Part shown: positions 40,987 to 51,313 of the stretch, piece by piece
How positions within the stretch are numbered: the first letter of the stretch is position 1
Layout of the letters: every line of letters starts with the position of its first letter
NCBI RefSeq assembly: GCF_013087515.1
Contig: NZ_JABFCN010000012.1
Coordinates: forward strand, 62,001-126,000
Reading direction: 5' to 3'
Length of the DNA stretch: 64,000 nucleotides
From: Rhizobium sophorae
GTDB taxonomy: Bacteria; Pseudomonadota; Alphaproteobacteria; Rhizobiales; Rhizobiaceae
Notes under the pieces: model-generated
What the model saw: the letters and a program-made list of their open reading frames with translations, nothing else
The model's database searches: none
Told to the model about the DNA's origin: nothing
Made by a program: the position numbers and the translations under genes

Positions 40987-43080
40987 GCGCGTAAAACTCT
41001 GCACGTTGCCGGCATCGACGTTGATGATGTTGCCGGTCGATTTTGCCGAAAGGTCCGATGCGAGGAAATAGATCGCCTCGGCGATATCTTCCGGAAACAC
41101 GTTGAGTTTCAGCATCGAACGCTTGCGGTAATGTTCCTCGAGGTCGTCCACCTCGATCTTCGACGAGGCAGCGCGCTGCTCGCGCCATTCGCCGCTCCAG
41201 ATCTTCGAACCGCGCAGGACGGCATCCGGGTTGACGGTGTTGACGCGGATGCCGGCATCCGCGCCTTCCAGCGCCAGGCAGCGGGCGAGATGGATTTCGG
41301 CAGCCTTTGCGGTGCAATAGGCCGACGCGTTCGGTGAGGCGGCAAGACCGTTTTTCGAAGCGACGAAGATGACGTTGCCGCCGAGTGCCTGACGGCGAAA
41401 CAGGCGGAAGGCTTCACGCGAGACGAGGAAATAGCCGGTGGCGAGAATATCGATATTGCGGTTCCACGTCGCCAGTTCGGTCAATTCGATCGGCGCGGAG
41501 GAGGCAATGCCGGCATTCGAGACGAGGATATCGATGCCGCCGAATTCGACGCAGGTTTCCGCGAAGGAGGCGATCACCGCATCTTCCTTGGTGACGTCGA
41601 GCCGGACGCTGCGCACGGCGTCGGCGCCGAACTTCTTGACGAAATCGGCTTCAGTGCCCTCGAGCGCTGCCTGGTCGATATCGGCAAGCACCACGCAGGC
41701 CCCTTCGCCGACGAGGCGTGCGGCGGTCGCCCGGCCGATACCGCCGGCGCCGCCGGTGACGAAGGCGACGCGGCCGGCAAGGCTCTTCGGCTTCGGCATG
41801 CGCTGCAGCTTGGCTTCTTCGAGCAGCCAGTATTCGATGTCGAAGGCTTCCTGCTCCGGCAGGCCCTGATATTGCGAGACCGTCGAGGCGCCGCGCATGA
41901 CGTTGATGGCGTTGACGTAGAATTCGCTGGCAATGCGAGCCGTCGCCTTGTCGCGGGCAAAGGACAGCATGCCGACGCCGGGCACGAGGAAGATGACCGG
42001 ATTGGCGTCGCGCATGGCGGGCGAATTGTCGTGCTTGCAGTCGTTATAATAGCGGGCGTAGTCGGCGCGGTAGTCTTCCAGCGCCTTGTCGAGACCAGCG
42101 ACGATCGCGTCGACATCCGGCTTCGCCGGGTCGAAATCGACGATCAGCGGGCGGATCTTGGTGCGCAGGAAGTGGTCAGGGCAGCTGGTGCCGAGCGCGC
42201 CGAGCGGGCGCAGATCGCTGGAATTGACGAATTCGAGCACGGCGTCCTGATCGTCGAAATGCCCGAGCTTGCGCTCCTGCTTGCCGATTCGACCGCGGAT
42301 CTCCGGCATCAGCCGGGCGGCGATGGCGCGGCGTTCGGCAACGGCCAGGCTCTCAGTGATCGCGCCGCCGAAAATGGTCTTGCCTTCGGTCTTTTCGACA
42401 AACCAGACGATTGCCTTGTTGATGATATCGAGCGTCAGTTCGTAGCAGGCCTTGGCATCGTTCGCCCAGGTGAAGAGGCCGTGACTCTCGAGCACGACGC
42501 CCTTGGCATTCGGGTTTGCGGCAACGAAAGCGCCGAGGTCGAGGCCGAGCTGGAAGCCGGGACGGCGCCAGGGCAGCCAGCCGATCTCGTCGCCGAAGAT
42601 CTGCTGCTTCAATTCCTTCGAATTCTTCGACGCGGCAATCGCGATGATCGCGTCGGGATGCATATGGTCGACATGAGTGAAAGGCACGAAACCATGCAGC
42701 GGCGTGTCGATCGAGGCAGCGCGGGCATTCAGGTTGAAGGTGCAGTGCGGCAGGAAGCCGACCATGCGGTCCTCGTCCTCGACACCCTTGTAGATGCCCT
42801 TCAGCGACTCCAGCTTGTCCTGGTAGAGTGTCGCGAAACCGTCGAGCTTGATCGTGCCGACGTCGCCGCCCGAGCCCTTGACCCAGAGTACCTTCACCTT
42901 GCCGCCGGTCAGCGGATCGGTTTCCAGCACCTTCGCCGAGGTGTTGCCGCCGCCATAATTGGTGATGCGCTTGTCGGCGCCGAGCAGGTTGGAACGATAG
43001 AGCAGCTTGCCAGGCTCATCGAGGCCTGCCGCGTAAGCATCATCCCACCGGTTTTCCAGAAGCCGGACGTTCGCCGCCAT
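40984..43080 (-). CDS. rhaD: Bifunctional rhamnulose-1-phosphate aldolase / alcohol dehydrogenase
   Basis: 698 residues. The N-terminal class II aldolase domain (about 1-400; HVDHMHPDAI holds zinc ligands, and ESHGLFTWAND another) is fused to an SDR domain (about 430-698; VTGGAGGIGRATA, YCTAK). It cleaves rhamnulose-1-phosphate to DHAP and L-lactaldehyde and probably oxidises the aldehyde to lactate. ATG 43080 follows GGGAGG by six bases; the frame opens further to 43116. Divergent from rhaR, with three AAACGATC boxes between the genes. Overlaps repeat copy 2 at its end. Confidence 0.94.
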   Translation of the reverse strand: MAANVRLLENRWDDAYAAGLDEPGKLLYRSNLLGADKRITNYGGGNTSAKVLETDPLTGGKVKVLWVKGSGGDVGTIKLDGFATLYQDKLESLKGIYKGVEDEDRMVGFLPHCTFNLNARAASIDTPLHGFVPFTHVDHMHPDAIIAIAASKNSKELKQQIFGDEIGWLPWRRPGFQLGLDLGAFVAANPNAKGVVLESHGLFTWANDAKACYELTLDIINKAIVWFVEKTEGKTIFGGAITESLAVAERRAIAARLMPEIRGRIGKQERKLGHFDDQDAVLEFVNSSDLRPLGALGTSCPDHFLRTKIRPLIVDFDPAKPDVDAIVAGLDKALEDYRADYARYYNDCKHDNSPAMRDANPVIFLVPGVGMLSFARDKATARIASEFYVNAINVMRGASTVSQYQGLPEQEAFDIEYWLLEEAKLQRMPKPKSLAGRVAFVTGGAGGIGRATAARLVGEGACVVLADIDQAALEGTEADFVKKFGADAVRSVRLDVTKEDAVIASFAETCVEFGGIDILVSNAGIASSAPIELTELATWNRNIDILATGYFLVSREAFRLFRRQALGGNVIFVASKNGLAASPNASAYCTAKAAEIHLARCLALEGADAGIRVNTVNPDAVLRGSKIWSGEWREQRAASSKIEVDDLEEHYRKRSMLKLNVFPEDIAEAIYFLASDLSAKSTGNIINVDAGNVQSFTR

Positions 43081-43140
43081 GTCATCCTCCCATATGAAAT
43101 CTTCATCGAGACGCAAAGTTCGCGCCGCTTTTCGCTGACG

Positions 43141-43181
43141 GTATCGCTCATCAAAACGGAGGTTGTCAATCGAAAACGATC
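43141..43181 (-). promoter_or_regulatory. rhaD promoter with RhaR box 1
   Basis: Minus strand: -35 TTGACA (43169-43164), 17-base spacer, -10 CGATAC (43146-43141). AAACGATC at 43174-43181 lies just upstream of the -35 and matches the two boxes around the rhaR promoter. Confidence 0.5.
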
Positions 43182-43218
43182 AAATTCGATTATTGTGCAG
43201 CGCAATATGAAAATTTAT

Positions 43219-43264
43219 GATCGTTTTTGATTGACACATTGTCATATGTGCGAAATAAACGATC
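43219..43264 (+). promoter_or_regulatory. rhaR promoter flanked by inverted RhaR boxes 2 and 3
   Basis: GATCGTTT (43219-43226) and AAACGATC (43257-43264) are perfect inverted copies around a promoter TTGACA (43231-43236), N17, AATAAA (43254-43259). Repressor bound to both could loop over the promoter. Each box is identical to the box at 43174-43181. Confidence 0.55.
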
Positions 43265-43278
43265 GAAGGAGGAGCCCC

Positions 43279-44091
43279 ATGCACGAACGCGAACGCCATC
43301 GCATCATTCTGAGCGCCGTTCAGGAAAAGTCCGTCGTGACGGTTCAGGATATTTCCGAACTGACCGAGGCTTCCGAGGCGACGATCCGGCGCGACATCGC
43401 GGCTCTTCATGTTCAGGGCAAGATCCGCCGTGTGCGCGGCGGCGCCGAGGCCGTGCATCCGCCGCAGCTCGGCAATCTCGCCGGGCGCCCTTTCCGCGTT
43501 TCGGAATCGGTCAACATCGACAAGAAACGCGCAATCGCCCGCCAGGCGGTCGAGCTTTGCGATCCTGGCGATGCGATCATCATCAACGGTGGCACGACCA
43601 CCTTCCAGATGGTGCATTTCATGGCGGCGCACCGCCTGCAGGTGATGACCAATTCCTTCGCCATCGCCGAACATCTGGTCAAGCATTCGAAGAACACGGT
43701 AACGGTGCCGGGCGGCGCGATCTATCGCGAGCAGAGCCTGATCCTCTCCCCCTTCGACAATGACGCGATCCGCAATTTCTACGCTCGCCGCTTCTTCATC
43801 GGCGCGCAGGGCGTCGGCCCGCTCGGCATCATGGAAGCCGACGCGCTGATCATCCAGAGCGAGCAGAAGCTGATGCATCAGGCCGACGAACTGGTCGTCA
43901 TGGCCGATTCCAGCAAGTTCCATCGCCGGTCGAGCCTCATTCTGTGCCCGCTCGATCGTGTGTCTACAATCATCACCGATGACGGCATTCCAGAGGAAGC
44001 CGTCAGGATGATCGAGAATGCCGGCATCAGGCTCATCGTCGCGAGCCCGGTCACCCAGGCAATCAAGGAGGATTCCTCGTCGGTCGCATAA
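43279..44091 (+). CDS. rhaR: DeoR family regulator of rhamnose catabolism
   Basis: 270 residues: DeoR HTH at the N-terminus (MHERERHRIILSAVQEKSVVTVQDISELTEASEATIRRDIAALHVQGKIRRVRGGAE) and the sugar-phosphate effector domain (NGGTTTFQMVHFM; IGAQGVGPLGIMEAD). In R. leguminosarum RhaR is the negative regulator of the locus. ATG 43279 follows AAGGAGGAG. It is divergent from rhaD and first of rhaRSTPQUK. Confidence 0.93.
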   Translation: MHERERHRIILSAVQEKSVVTVQDISELTEASEATIRRDIAALHVQGKIRRVRGGAEAVHPPQLGNLAGRPFRVSESVNIDKKRAIARQAVELCDPGDAIIINGGTTTFQMVHFMAAHRLQVMTNSFAIAEHLVKHSKNTVTVPGGAIYREQSLILSPFDNDAIRNFYARRFFIGAQGVGPLGIMEADALIIQSEQKLMHQADELVVMADSSKFHRRSSLILCPLDRVSTIITDDGIPEEAVRMIENAGIRLIVASPVTQAIKEDSSSVA

Positions 44092-44139
44092 GGCGCCGGC
44101 CAGGTGTGAAGAGTGTCAATCAAGTGGGAGGATGAAAGC

Positions 44140-45135
44140 ATGAAACTCGCAAAGAAACTTGCAATCGGCGTGGCATTTGCCGTCGCCATGATGGCCGGCA
44201 CGGCAAGTGCTGCCGACATCAAGATCGGTCTCGTCGTCAAGTCGCTCGGCAACGGCTTCTTCGATGCCGCCAACAAGGGCGCACAGGAAGCCGCCAAGGA
44301 ACTCGGCGGCGTCGAGGTCATCTATACCGGTCCGACGACGACGACGGCCGAAGGCCAGATCGAAGTCATCAATTCGCTGATCGCCCAGGGCGTCAGCGCC
44401 ATCGCCGTTTCGGCCAACGATCCCGACGCGCTCGTTCCGGCGCTGAAGAAGGCTACGCAGCGCGGCATCAAGGTCATCTCCTGGGATTCCGGCGTCGCAC
44501 CTGAAGGTCGTATCCTTCAGCTCAACCCGTCGTCCAACGAGCTGATCGGCAAGATGTGCCTGACGCTCGTCAAGGACCATCTCGACGGCGGCAAGGGTGA
44601 CTTCGCCATCCTGTCGGCAACGACCACCTCGACCAACCAGAACATCTGGATCGACCAGATGAAGAAGCAGCTCAAGGATTTCCCGGGTCTCAACCTCGTC
44701 ACCACGGTCTATGGCGACGACCTCTCGGACAAGTCCTATCGTGAAGCCGAGGGCCTCTTGAAGGCAAACCCGAACATCAAGGTCATCGTCGCTCCGACGA
44801 CGGTCGGCGTTCTCGCCGCATCGAAGGTCGTCGAAGACAAGGGCCTGGTCGGCAAGGTCTACGTCACCGGTCTCGGCCTGCCGTCCGAAATGGCCGGCGC
44901 GATCAAGTCGGGCGCCACGAAGGAATTCGCCATCTGGAACCCGATCGATCTCGGCTACTCCGCAACGCAGATCGCCTATCGCCTCGTCAAGGGCGAGACC
45001 GACGGCAAGCCGGGCAGCGAGATCGAAGCCGGCCGCATGGGCAAGATCAAGGTCGGCGACAACGGTGAAGCCGCCATGGCCGATCCCTTCGTCTACAATG
45101 CTTCGAATATCGACCAGTTCTCCAAGGTCTTCTGA
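44140..45135 (+). CDS. rhaS: Rhamnose ABC transporter substrate-binding protein
   Basis: 331 residues with signal peptide MKLAKKLAIGVAFAVAMMAGTASA. The mature protein (DIKIGLVVKSLGNGFFDAANKGAQEAAKEL) is of the ribose/rhamnose periplasmic binding type. GGGAGG lies upstream of ATG 44140. It delivers L-rhamnose to RhaP/RhaQ/RhaT. A 10-bp hairpin follows the gene. Confidence 0.93.
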   Translation: MKLAKKLAIGVAFAVAMMAGTASAADIKIGLVVKSLGNGFFDAANKGAQEAAKELGGVEVIYTGPTTTTAEGQIEVINSLIAQGVSAIAVSANDPDALVPALKKATQRGIKVISWDSGVAPEGRILQLNPSSNELIGKMCLTLVKDHLDGGKGDFAILSATTTSTNQNIWIDQMKKQLKDFPGLNLVTTVYGDDLSDKSYREAEGLLKANPNIKVIVAPTTVGVLAASKVVEDKGLVGKVYVTGLGLPSEMAGAIKSGATKEFAIWNPIDLGYSATQIAYRLVKGETDGKPGSEIEAGRMGKIKVGDNGEAAMADPFVYNASNIDQFSKVF

Positions 45136-45156
45136 TCCGGAGCCGACCCATAAAAG

Positions 45157-45180
45157 CCCGGCGGCCCGATGGCCGCCGGG
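45157..45180 (+). other. Intercistronic hairpin after rhaS
   Basis: CCCGGCGGCC (45157-45166) and GGCCGCCGGG (45171-45180) form a perfect 10-bp stem with tetraloop CGAT, 21 bases after the rhaS stop. ATTTCTCATT follows, too few T residues for full termination. It fits a stabiliser or attenuator that lowers rhaT relative to rhaS. Confidence 0.7.
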
Positions 45181-45209
45181 ATTTCTCATTCGACACTGGT
45201 AGAAGCTTG

Positions 45210-46745
45210 ATGAACGCCGCCTTTCAACAAACCGCCACGGACAGCAAAACCGGTGATGCGCCCGCCATTCTGGAAATGCGCGGCATCTCCCAGATCTTCC
45301 CGGGCGTGAAGGCGCTCGACAATGTCAGCATCGCGCTGCATCCCGGCACGGTCACCGCGCTGATTGGCGAAAACGGCGCCGGCAAATCGACGCTCGTCAA
45401 GATCCTGACCGGCATCTACAGGCCGAACGAAGGCGAGATCCTGGTCGACGGCCAGCCGGTGACCTTTGCCAGCGCCCAGGCCGCAATCGACGCCGGCGTC
45501 ACCGCCATCCATCAGGAAACCGTGCTGTTCGACGAGCTGACGGTTGCCGAAAACATTTTCCTCGGCCATGCGCCGCGCACACGTTTGCGCACCATCGACT
45601 GGCAGGCGATGAACAGCCGCGCGAAGGCGCTGCTGACCGCGCTCGAAAGCAATATCGATCCGACGATCCGGCTGAAGGACCTCTCGATCGCGCAGCGCCA
45701 TCTGGTGGCGATTGCGCGCGCGCTGTCGATCGAGGCCCGCATCGTCATCATGGACGAACCGACGGCAGCCCTTTCCCGCAAGGAGATCGACGATCTCTTC
45801 CGCATCGTCCGTGGCCTGAAGGAAAAAGGCAAGGCGATCCTCTTCATCAGCCACAAGTTCGACGAAGTGTACGAGATCGCCGACGATTTCGTCGTCTTCC
45901 GCGACGGCCGCGCTGTCGGCCAGGGCCGGCTCAAGGAAACGCCGCAGGACGAGATCGTCCGCATGATGGTCGGCCGCGACGTCGAGAATGCCTTTCCGAA
46001 GGTCGATGTCGTCATCGGCGGCCCGGTTCTCGAGATCCGCAATTACAGCCATCGCACCGAATTCCGCGACATCTCCTTCACGCTCCGCCAGGGCGAGATT
46101 CTCGGCATTTACGGCCTGATCGGCGCCGGGCGTTCGGAACTGTCCCAATCGCTCTTCGGCATTACCAGGCCGCTCTCGGGCACCATGATGCTCGAAGGCA
46201 GCGAAATCATCATCCATTCGCCGCAGGATGCGATCCGCGCCGGCATCGTCTATGTGCCGGAGGAACGCGGCCGCCACGGGCTGGCGCTGCCGATGCCGAT
46301 CTTCCAGAACATGACGCTGCCCTCGCTCGCCCGCACCTCGCGCCGGGGCTTCCTCAGGGCGGCAGAAGAATTCGCGCTCGCCCGCAAATATGCCGAGCGG
46401 CTGGACTTACGCGCCGCGGCCCTTTCCGTCCCGGTCGGCACGCTCTCCGGCGGCAACCAGCAGAAGGTCGTCATCGGCAAATGGCTGGCGACGGCGCCGA
46501 AGGTCATCATCCTCGATGAACCCACAAAGGGCATCGACATCGGTTCGAAGGCAGCCGTACACGGCTTCATCAGCGAACTCGCCGCCGAGGGCCTGTCGAT
46601 CATCATGGTCTCGTCCGAACTGCCCGAGATCATCGGCATGTCGGACCGCGTCCTGGTGATGAAGGAAGGTCTCGCCGCCGGAATTTTCGACCGCGCCGAG
46701 CTGTCGCCGGAAGCGCTGGTGCGCGCCGCCACCGGCAATGCATGA
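45210..46745 (+). CDS. rhaT: Rhamnose ABC transporter ATP-binding protein
   Basis: 511 residues with two ABC domains, as in RbsA-type sugar importers. Domain 1 has GENGAGKST and IVIMDEPTAALS; its signature is the weak LSIAQRHLVAIARAL. Domain 2 has a degenerate Walker A GLIGAGRSEL, signature LSGGNQQKVVIGKWL and VIILDEPTKGID. In Rhizobium, RhaK has been reported to be needed for transport through this system. An ATG at 45210 follows a TTG at 45207; I use the ATG. Confidence 0.93.
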   Translation: MNAAFQQTATDSKTGDAPAILEMRGISQIFPGVKALDNVSIALHPGTVTALIGENGAGKSTLVKILTGIYRPNEGEILVDGQPVTFASAQAAIDAGVTAIHQETVLFDELTVAENIFLGHAPRTRLRTIDWQAMNSRAKALLTALESNIDPTIRLKDLSIAQRHLVAIARALSIEARIVIMDEPTAALSRKEIDDLFRIVRGLKEKGKAILFISHKFDEVYEIADDFVVFRDGRAVGQGRLKETPQDEIVRMMVGRDVENAFPKVDVVIGGPVLEIRNYSHRTEFRDISFTLRQGEILGIYGLIGAGRSELSQSLFGITRPLSGTMMLEGSEIIIHSPQDAIRAGIVYVPEERGRHGLALPMPIFQNMTLPSLARTSRRGFLRAAEEFALARKYAERLDLRAAALSVPVGTLSGGNQQKVVIGKWLATAPKVIILDEPTKGIDIGSKAAVHGFISELAAEGLSIIMVSSELPEIIGMSDRVLVMKEGLAAGIFDRAELSPEALVRAATGNA

Positions 46746-46770
46746 GGCCCGCAATGCATAAGGTAAGAGC

Positions 46771-47772
46771 ATGGCAAGACTGATCAGAAAACGCGAAACC
46801 CTGCTGTTCCTCATCATCGTGGTGATGATCGCGATCTTTTCGACACGCGCTACCGATTTCGCAACGCCGGAGAATCTCGCCGGCATTTTCAACGATACCT
46901 CCATCCTGATCATCCTGGCGCTCGCGCAGATGACGGTTATCCTGACGAAATCGATCGACCTGTCGGTCGCCGCCAACCTCGCCTTCACCGGCATGGCGAT
47001 CGCGATGATGAATGCCGCCTATCCCGACCTGCCGCTCGTCGTGCTGATCCTTGCCGCGATCGTCATCGGCGCCTGCCTCGGCGCCATCAACGGCTTCCTG
47101 GTCTGGGCGCTCGAAATCCCGCCGATCGTCGTCACGCTCGGCACGCTCACCATCTATCGCGGCATGGCCTTCGTGCTCTCGGGCGGAGCGTGGGTCAACG
47201 CCCACCAGATGACGCCGGTCTTTCTGTCGGTGCCGCGCACGCCGATCCTCGGCCTGCCCGTTCTCGGCTGGGTCGGCATCGTCATCGTGCTTCTGATGTA
47301 TGTCCTGCTCCGATACACCCAGTTCGGCCGCTCGGCCTATGCGACCGGCGGCAATCCGACTGCGGCCGTCTATGCCGGCATCGATACGGGCTGGACGAAA
47401 TTCCTGGCCTTCGTTCTGTCGGGTGCGCTCGCCGGCCTTGCGAGCTATCTCTGGGTGTCGCGTTATGCTGTTGCCTATGTCGATATCGCCAACGGCTTCG
47501 AGCTCGACAGCGTCGCGGCCTGCGTTATCGGCGGCATCTCGATTGCCGGCGGCGTCGGCTCGGTCGCCGGCACCGTGCTCGGCGCGCTCTTCCTCGGCGT
47601 CATCAAGAATGCATTGCCGGTGATCGGCATTTCACCCTTCACACAGATGGCGATCTCCGGAACCGTCATCATTCTCGCCGTCGCCTTCAATGCCAGGCGC
47701 GAGCGCAACCGCGGCCGCATCATCCTGCGCGACCGCGCCGCAGCCGAGATCAGAGCGGAGGCCGCAGCATGA
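46771..47772 (+). CDS. rhaP: Rhamnose ABC transporter permease
   Basis: 333 residues with about ten hydrophobic segments. The RbsC-type motifs IDLSVAANLAFTGM, GAINGFLVWALEIPPIVVTLGTLTIYRG, YATGGNPTAAVYAGID and AACVIGGISIAGGVGSVAGTVLGA are visible. It overlaps rhaQ by four bases and forms the heterodimeric channel with it. Confidence 0.93.
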   Translation: MARLIRKRETLLFLIIVVMIAIFSTRATDFATPENLAGIFNDTSILIILALAQMTVILTKSIDLSVAANLAFTGMAIAMMNAAYPDLPLVVLILAAIVIGACLGAINGFLVWALEIPPIVVTLGTLTIYRGMAFVLSGGAWVNAHQMTPVFLSVPRTPILGLPVLGWVGIVIVLLMYVLLRYTQFGRSAYATGGNPTAAVYAGIDTGWTKFLAFVLSGALAGLASYLWVSRYAVAYVDIANGFELDSVAACVIGGISIAGGVGSVAGTVLGALFLGVIKNALPVIGISPFTQMAISGTVIILAVAFNARRERNRGRIILRDRAAAEIRAEAAA

Positions 47773-48776
47773 GCACCGTGTCCACACACGAAAAGCGGAT
47801 CATCCCCGACCGCCTCGGCACGCCCTTCCGCCGCATCCTCGCGAGCTGGGAAGTGCTGCTTTTTGCCGTCGCCGTGCTGATCTTCATCTTCAATTCGCTC
47901 GCCTCGCCCTATTTCCTCGACGCCTGGAACCTCTCGGACGCCACTTTCAATTTCACCGAAAAGGCTATGATCGCCTTCGCCATGGCGCTGCTCGTCATAT
48001 CGGGTGAGATCGACCTCTCGGTCGCTGCGATCATCGCGCTCGCCTCGACGGCGATGGGCGCGGCTGCGCAGGCCGGCATCGGCACACCGGGCCTGGTCGC
48101 GATCGGCATCGGCACCGGCCTTGCCTGCGGCATCTTCAACGGCGTGCTGGTCTCGGTGCTGAAATTGCCGTCGATCGTCGTCACCATCGGCACGATGAGC
48201 CTTTTCCGCGGCATTTCCTATATCGTGCTCGGCGACCAGGCCTATGGCAAATACCCGGCTGATTTCGCCTATTTCGGCCAGGGTTATGTCGTCTGGGTGT
48301 TCTCCTTCGAATTCGTGCTCTTCATCGTGCTGGCGATCCTCTTCGCCGTGCTGCTGCATGCGACGAATTTTGGCCGGCAGGTCTATGCGATCGGCAACAA
48401 TGACTTCGCGGCCCGCTTCTCCGGCATCCCGGTCGAGCGCGTCAAATTCATCCTCTTCCTGCTGACCGGCGTCATGAGCGGCGTTGCCGCCGTCTGCCTG
48501 ACCTCACGCCTCGGCTCGACCCGGCCGTCGATCGCCCAGGGCTGGGAACTCGAGGTCGTCACCATGGTCGTGCTCGGCGGCATCTCGATCCTCGGCGGCT
48601 CCGGCACGATCGTCGGCGTCGTCATCGCCGCCTTCGTCATGGGCCTCGTCACCTTCGGCCTCGGCCTGCTGAACGTGCCCGGCATCGTCATGTCGATCTT
48701 CATCGGCCTGCTTCTGATCATCACCATCGCCATCCCGATCATCGCCCGCCGCATCAAGGTCATGAGCTCCCGATGA
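47769..48776 (+). CDS. rhaQ: Rhamnose ABC transporter permease
   Basis: 335 residues, second permease of the RbsC class. [65 protein letters not shown] and [18 protein letters not shown] are present. It starts at ATG 47769 within the rhaP stop; the upstream open frame (from 47190) is a shadow inside rhaP. Confidence 0.93.
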   Translation: MSTVSTHEKRIIPDRLGTPFRRILASWEVLLFAVAVLIFIFNSLASPYFLDAWNLSDATFNFTEKAMIAFAMALLVISGEIDLSVAAIIALASTAMGAAAQAGIGTPGLVAIGIGTGLACGIFNGVLVSVLKLPSIVVTIGTMSLFRGISYIVLGDQAYGKYPADFAYFGQGYVVWVFSFEFVLFIVLAILFAVLLHATNFGRQVYAIGNNDFAARFSGIPVERVKFILFLLTGVMSGVAAVCLTSRLGSTRPSIAQGWELEVVTMVVLGGISILGGSGTIVGVVIAAFVMGLVTFGLGLLNVPGIVMSIFIGLLLIITIAIPIIARRIKVMSSR

Positions 48777-49093
48777 CTTTAGAAAAACACGCCTTCAAAA
48801 TGCAGCTCAATCCCGGCATGGAAACCGAATACCGCAGGCGGCATGACGAGATCTGGCCGGAACTGGTCGATCTCCTGCACAAGTCAGGCGCCAGCGACTA
48901 TTCCATTCATCTCGACCGTGAGACCAACACGTTGTTCGGCGTGCTGACGCGGCCTACCGACCACACGATGGCGAGCCTGCCGGACCATCCGGTCATGAAA
49001 AAATGGTGGGCTCACATGGCCGATATCATGGCGACCAATCCCGATAATTCGCCGGTCCAGAGCGACCTGGTCACCGTCTTCCATATGCCATGA
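48773..49093 (+). CDS. rhaU: L-rhamnose mutarotase
   Basis: 106 residues, RhaM/RhaU family. It interconverts alpha- and beta-L-rhamnopyranose, giving the anomer used by the isomerase. The motif [26 protein letters not shown] is diagnostic, with catalytic His in the YSIHLD segment. It has four-base overlaps with rhaQ and rhaK. Named rhaU in rhizobia, rhaM in E. coli. Confidence 0.93.
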   Translation: MTLEKHAFKMQLNPGMETEYRRRHDEIWPELVDLLHKSGASDYSIHLDRETNTLFGVLTRPTDHTMASLPDHPVMKKWWAHMADIMATNPDNSPVQSDLVTVFHMP

Positions 49094-50469
49094 ACGCCAC
49101 CTCCTATCGCCGCATCGCCGTCCTCGACATCGGCAAGACCAATGCCAAGGTCGTCGTGCTCGACAGCGAGACGGGCGCCGAGATCGCCGTCCTGAAACGG
49201 CCGAACATCGCGATCAAATCCGGTCCCTATCCGCATTACGACGTAGAGGCTCTCTGGTCCTTTGCGCTCGATGCGCTGAAGAGCCTTGCGCGCGAGCCCG
49301 GCTTCGACGCCATTTCGATCACCACCCATGGCGCTTCCGCAGCACTCCTTGGCCGAGACGGTGTGCTTGCCATGCCGGTGATCGACTATGAACACGAATA
49401 TCCGCAGGAAATCCGCGACGCCTATACGGGGCTGCGCCCCTCCTTCGACGAAACCTTCTCACCGCGCCTCGCGATGGGTCTCAATGTCGGTGCGCAGCTG
49501 CACTACCAGAAGACCGCGTTTGCCGAGGAATTCGCCGAGGTGGCGACCATCCTCACCTATGCGCAATATTGGACGGCGCGGCTGACCGGCGTCACCGCCA
49601 ATGAGCTGACCTCGCTCGGCTGCCATACAGACCTCTGGAACCCGAGGGAGGGCCACTATTCCTCGCTCGTCGACAGGCTTGGCATTCGCGACCTCATGGC
49701 GCCGATCCGTTCCGCTTTCGATGCGCTTGGCCCGGTCCTGCCGGATATCGCCACGGAGCTCGGCCTCGCCGCACCCGTGCCGGTCTATTGCGGCATTCAC
49801 GATTCCAATGCCTCGCTGCTGCCGCATCTGGTCCATCGGGAAGCACCCTTCGCCGTCGTCTCCACCGGCACATGGGTCATCAATTTCGGCGTCGGCGGCG
49901 ATCTCGATCATCTCGATCCGAGCCGCGATACGCTCGCCAATGTCGATGCCTATGGCCGGGCCGTCCCCTCTTCCCGTTTCATGGGCGGCCGGGAATTCGA
50001 GATCCTGTCGGCCGAGATCGGCCTTGCCGACGAAAAAGCCGCTCAGGCGGCAATCGGTCCCGTCATCGGCAAGGGCATGATGCTGCTGCCGAATATCGCC
50101 TCCGGTTCCGGGCCTTTTCCGGGAAAGGCAAGCCGCTGGATCGGCGCCGAAGAGGCAAGCCGCGAGGAGCGCTCTGCCGCTGCCCGTCTCTATCTCGCCT
50201 TGATGACCGATGCCTGCCTCGGACTGGTCAGCGCCAAGGGGGCAATTATCGTCGAAGGGCCCTTTGCGCTGAATGGGACCTATCTCAAGCTGCTGGCCGC
50301 CCTGACCGGCCGCGAAGTCATGGCCCTTCCGGGCTCGACCGGCACCAGCCAGGGGGCGGCCCTTCTCACCGGCATCCGGCCGGTATCGGGCGCCGAAACG
50401 CATATTCCGCCGACCGATATCCCGGGGCTGGCCGCCTATCGCACCCGCTGGTACGCGGCGATGGAATAG
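49090..50469 (+). CDS. rhaK: Rhamnose kinase (FGGY family)
   Basis: 459 residues. [15 protein letters not shown] is the N-terminal phosphate-binding loop of FGGY kinases, and a GxGSG-type ATP-site loop is near the C-terminal [26 protein letters not shown] contains the catalytic Asp. In R. leguminosarum RhaK has both sugar-kinase activity and a role in rhamnose uptake by the ABC system. It is the last gene of rhaRSTPQUK. Confidence 0.92.
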   Translation: MNATSYRRIAVLDIGKTNAKVVVLDSETGAEIAVLKRPNIAIKSGPYPHYDVEALWSFALDALKSLAREPGFDAISITTHGASAALLGRDGVLAMPVIDYEHEYPQEIRDAYTGLRPSFDETFSPRLAMGLNVGAQLHYQKTAFAEEFAEVATILTYAQYWTARLTGVTANELTSLGCHTDLWNPREGHYSSLVDRLGIRDLMAPIRSAFDALGPVLPDIATELGLAAPVPVYCGIHDSNASLLPHLVHREAPFAVVSTGTWVINFGVGGDLDHLDPSRDTLANVDAYGRAVPSSRFMGGREFEILSAEIGLADEKAAQAAIGPVIGKGMMLLPNIASGSGPFPGKASRWIGAEEASREERSAAARLYLALMTDACLGLVSAKGAIIVEGPFALNGTYLKLLAALTGREVMALPGSTGTSQGAALLTGIRPVSGAETHIPPTDIPGLAAYRTRWYAAME

Positions 50470-50548
50470 GAGTCTTTCCAAAAGCGACCTTGTTCGTCCC
50501 TGCCTTCTCGTTAGTGTGGCACCTCGAAAATCATGTCGAGGAGATAGC

Positions 50549-51313
50549 ATGACAGAGAGATTCGATCCGCGCACCCTTGCAGCCAGGCTTCACAGCCTGC
50601 GAAAGGCCGGCCGGCAGGAGGCAACGGACACTTTCGCGCTGCCCGCCGATCTCCATCAGGCGATGGAGGCGCAGAATTTGCTCACTGCTGCAGACCATAT
50701 TTCGAGTAATGCCTGGAAAGTCACGGTCTCGCCGCAGGGCCAGGCGGTCACCGCTCCGTTGTATCCCTATGCCAAAGCCGTCTCGGGCGCTGACATTCCC
50801 TGGTATCCGGGCCTGAAATTCGAGACCGAGATCGCCGTCCGTCTCGGCGGCGACCTGCCGGTCCGCGCGGGTGTTCCCTACAGCCGCGCCGAGGTGGTCG
50901 AGGCGATTTCCGCTGTTTATCTCGGCGCCGAGCTGCTGGTCAGCGCCGTGAAGGAAAGCGGCAGCGTTTCGTTTCTGCTGTTCGTCGCCGACCGGCTCGG
51001 CAACAGCGGCTACGTGCTCGGCCCGGAGGTCGACAAAAGCGTCGTCGATACTGCCGCCGGCACACCGCTCAAGGTCACCCATGCCGGCCGCACGATCTAT
51101 GATGGTCCGGCGCAGCATCCGAAAGGCGACGTTCTCACCTGGCTCGTCGATTATGCCAATGACGGCGTGCGCCCCGAGACATCGCTAATGGCCGGTGCGC
51201 TGATCACGACGGGCACGTTGAGCGGCGCGATCGAACTGACCGAACCCGGCGAGATAGACATCATGCTCGGCAATGCCCACCTCAGCTTCTCTGTGTCGAA
51301 GGATTCGATTTGA
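50549..51313 (+). CDS. 2-keto-4-pentenoate hydratase-like protein (FAH superfamily)
   Basis: 254 residues of the MhpD/hydratase-decarboxylase group. Typical metal-site segments are FETEIAVRLGGDLP (E-x-E type) and the SGAIELTEPGEI end. It would act on a 2-hydroxy- or 2-keto-pentenoate in meta-cleavage-like pathways, but no dioxygenase is near. ATG 50549 follows GAGGAGATAGC. It begins 79 bases after rhaK and may be partly co-transcribed, although it has no known role in rhamnose use. Confidence 0.82.
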   Translation: MTERFDPRTLAARLHSLRKAGRQEATDTFALPADLHQAMEAQNLLTAADHISSNAWKVTVSPQGQAVTAPLYPYAKAVSGADIPWYPGLKFETEIAVRLGGDLPVRAGVPYSRAEVVEAISAVYLGAELLVSAVKESGSVSFLLFVADRLGNSGYVLGPEVDKSVVDTAAGTPLKVTHAGRTIYDGPAQHPKGDVLTWLVDYANDGVRPETSLMAGALITTGTLSGAIELTEPGEIDIMLGNAHLSFSVSKDSI

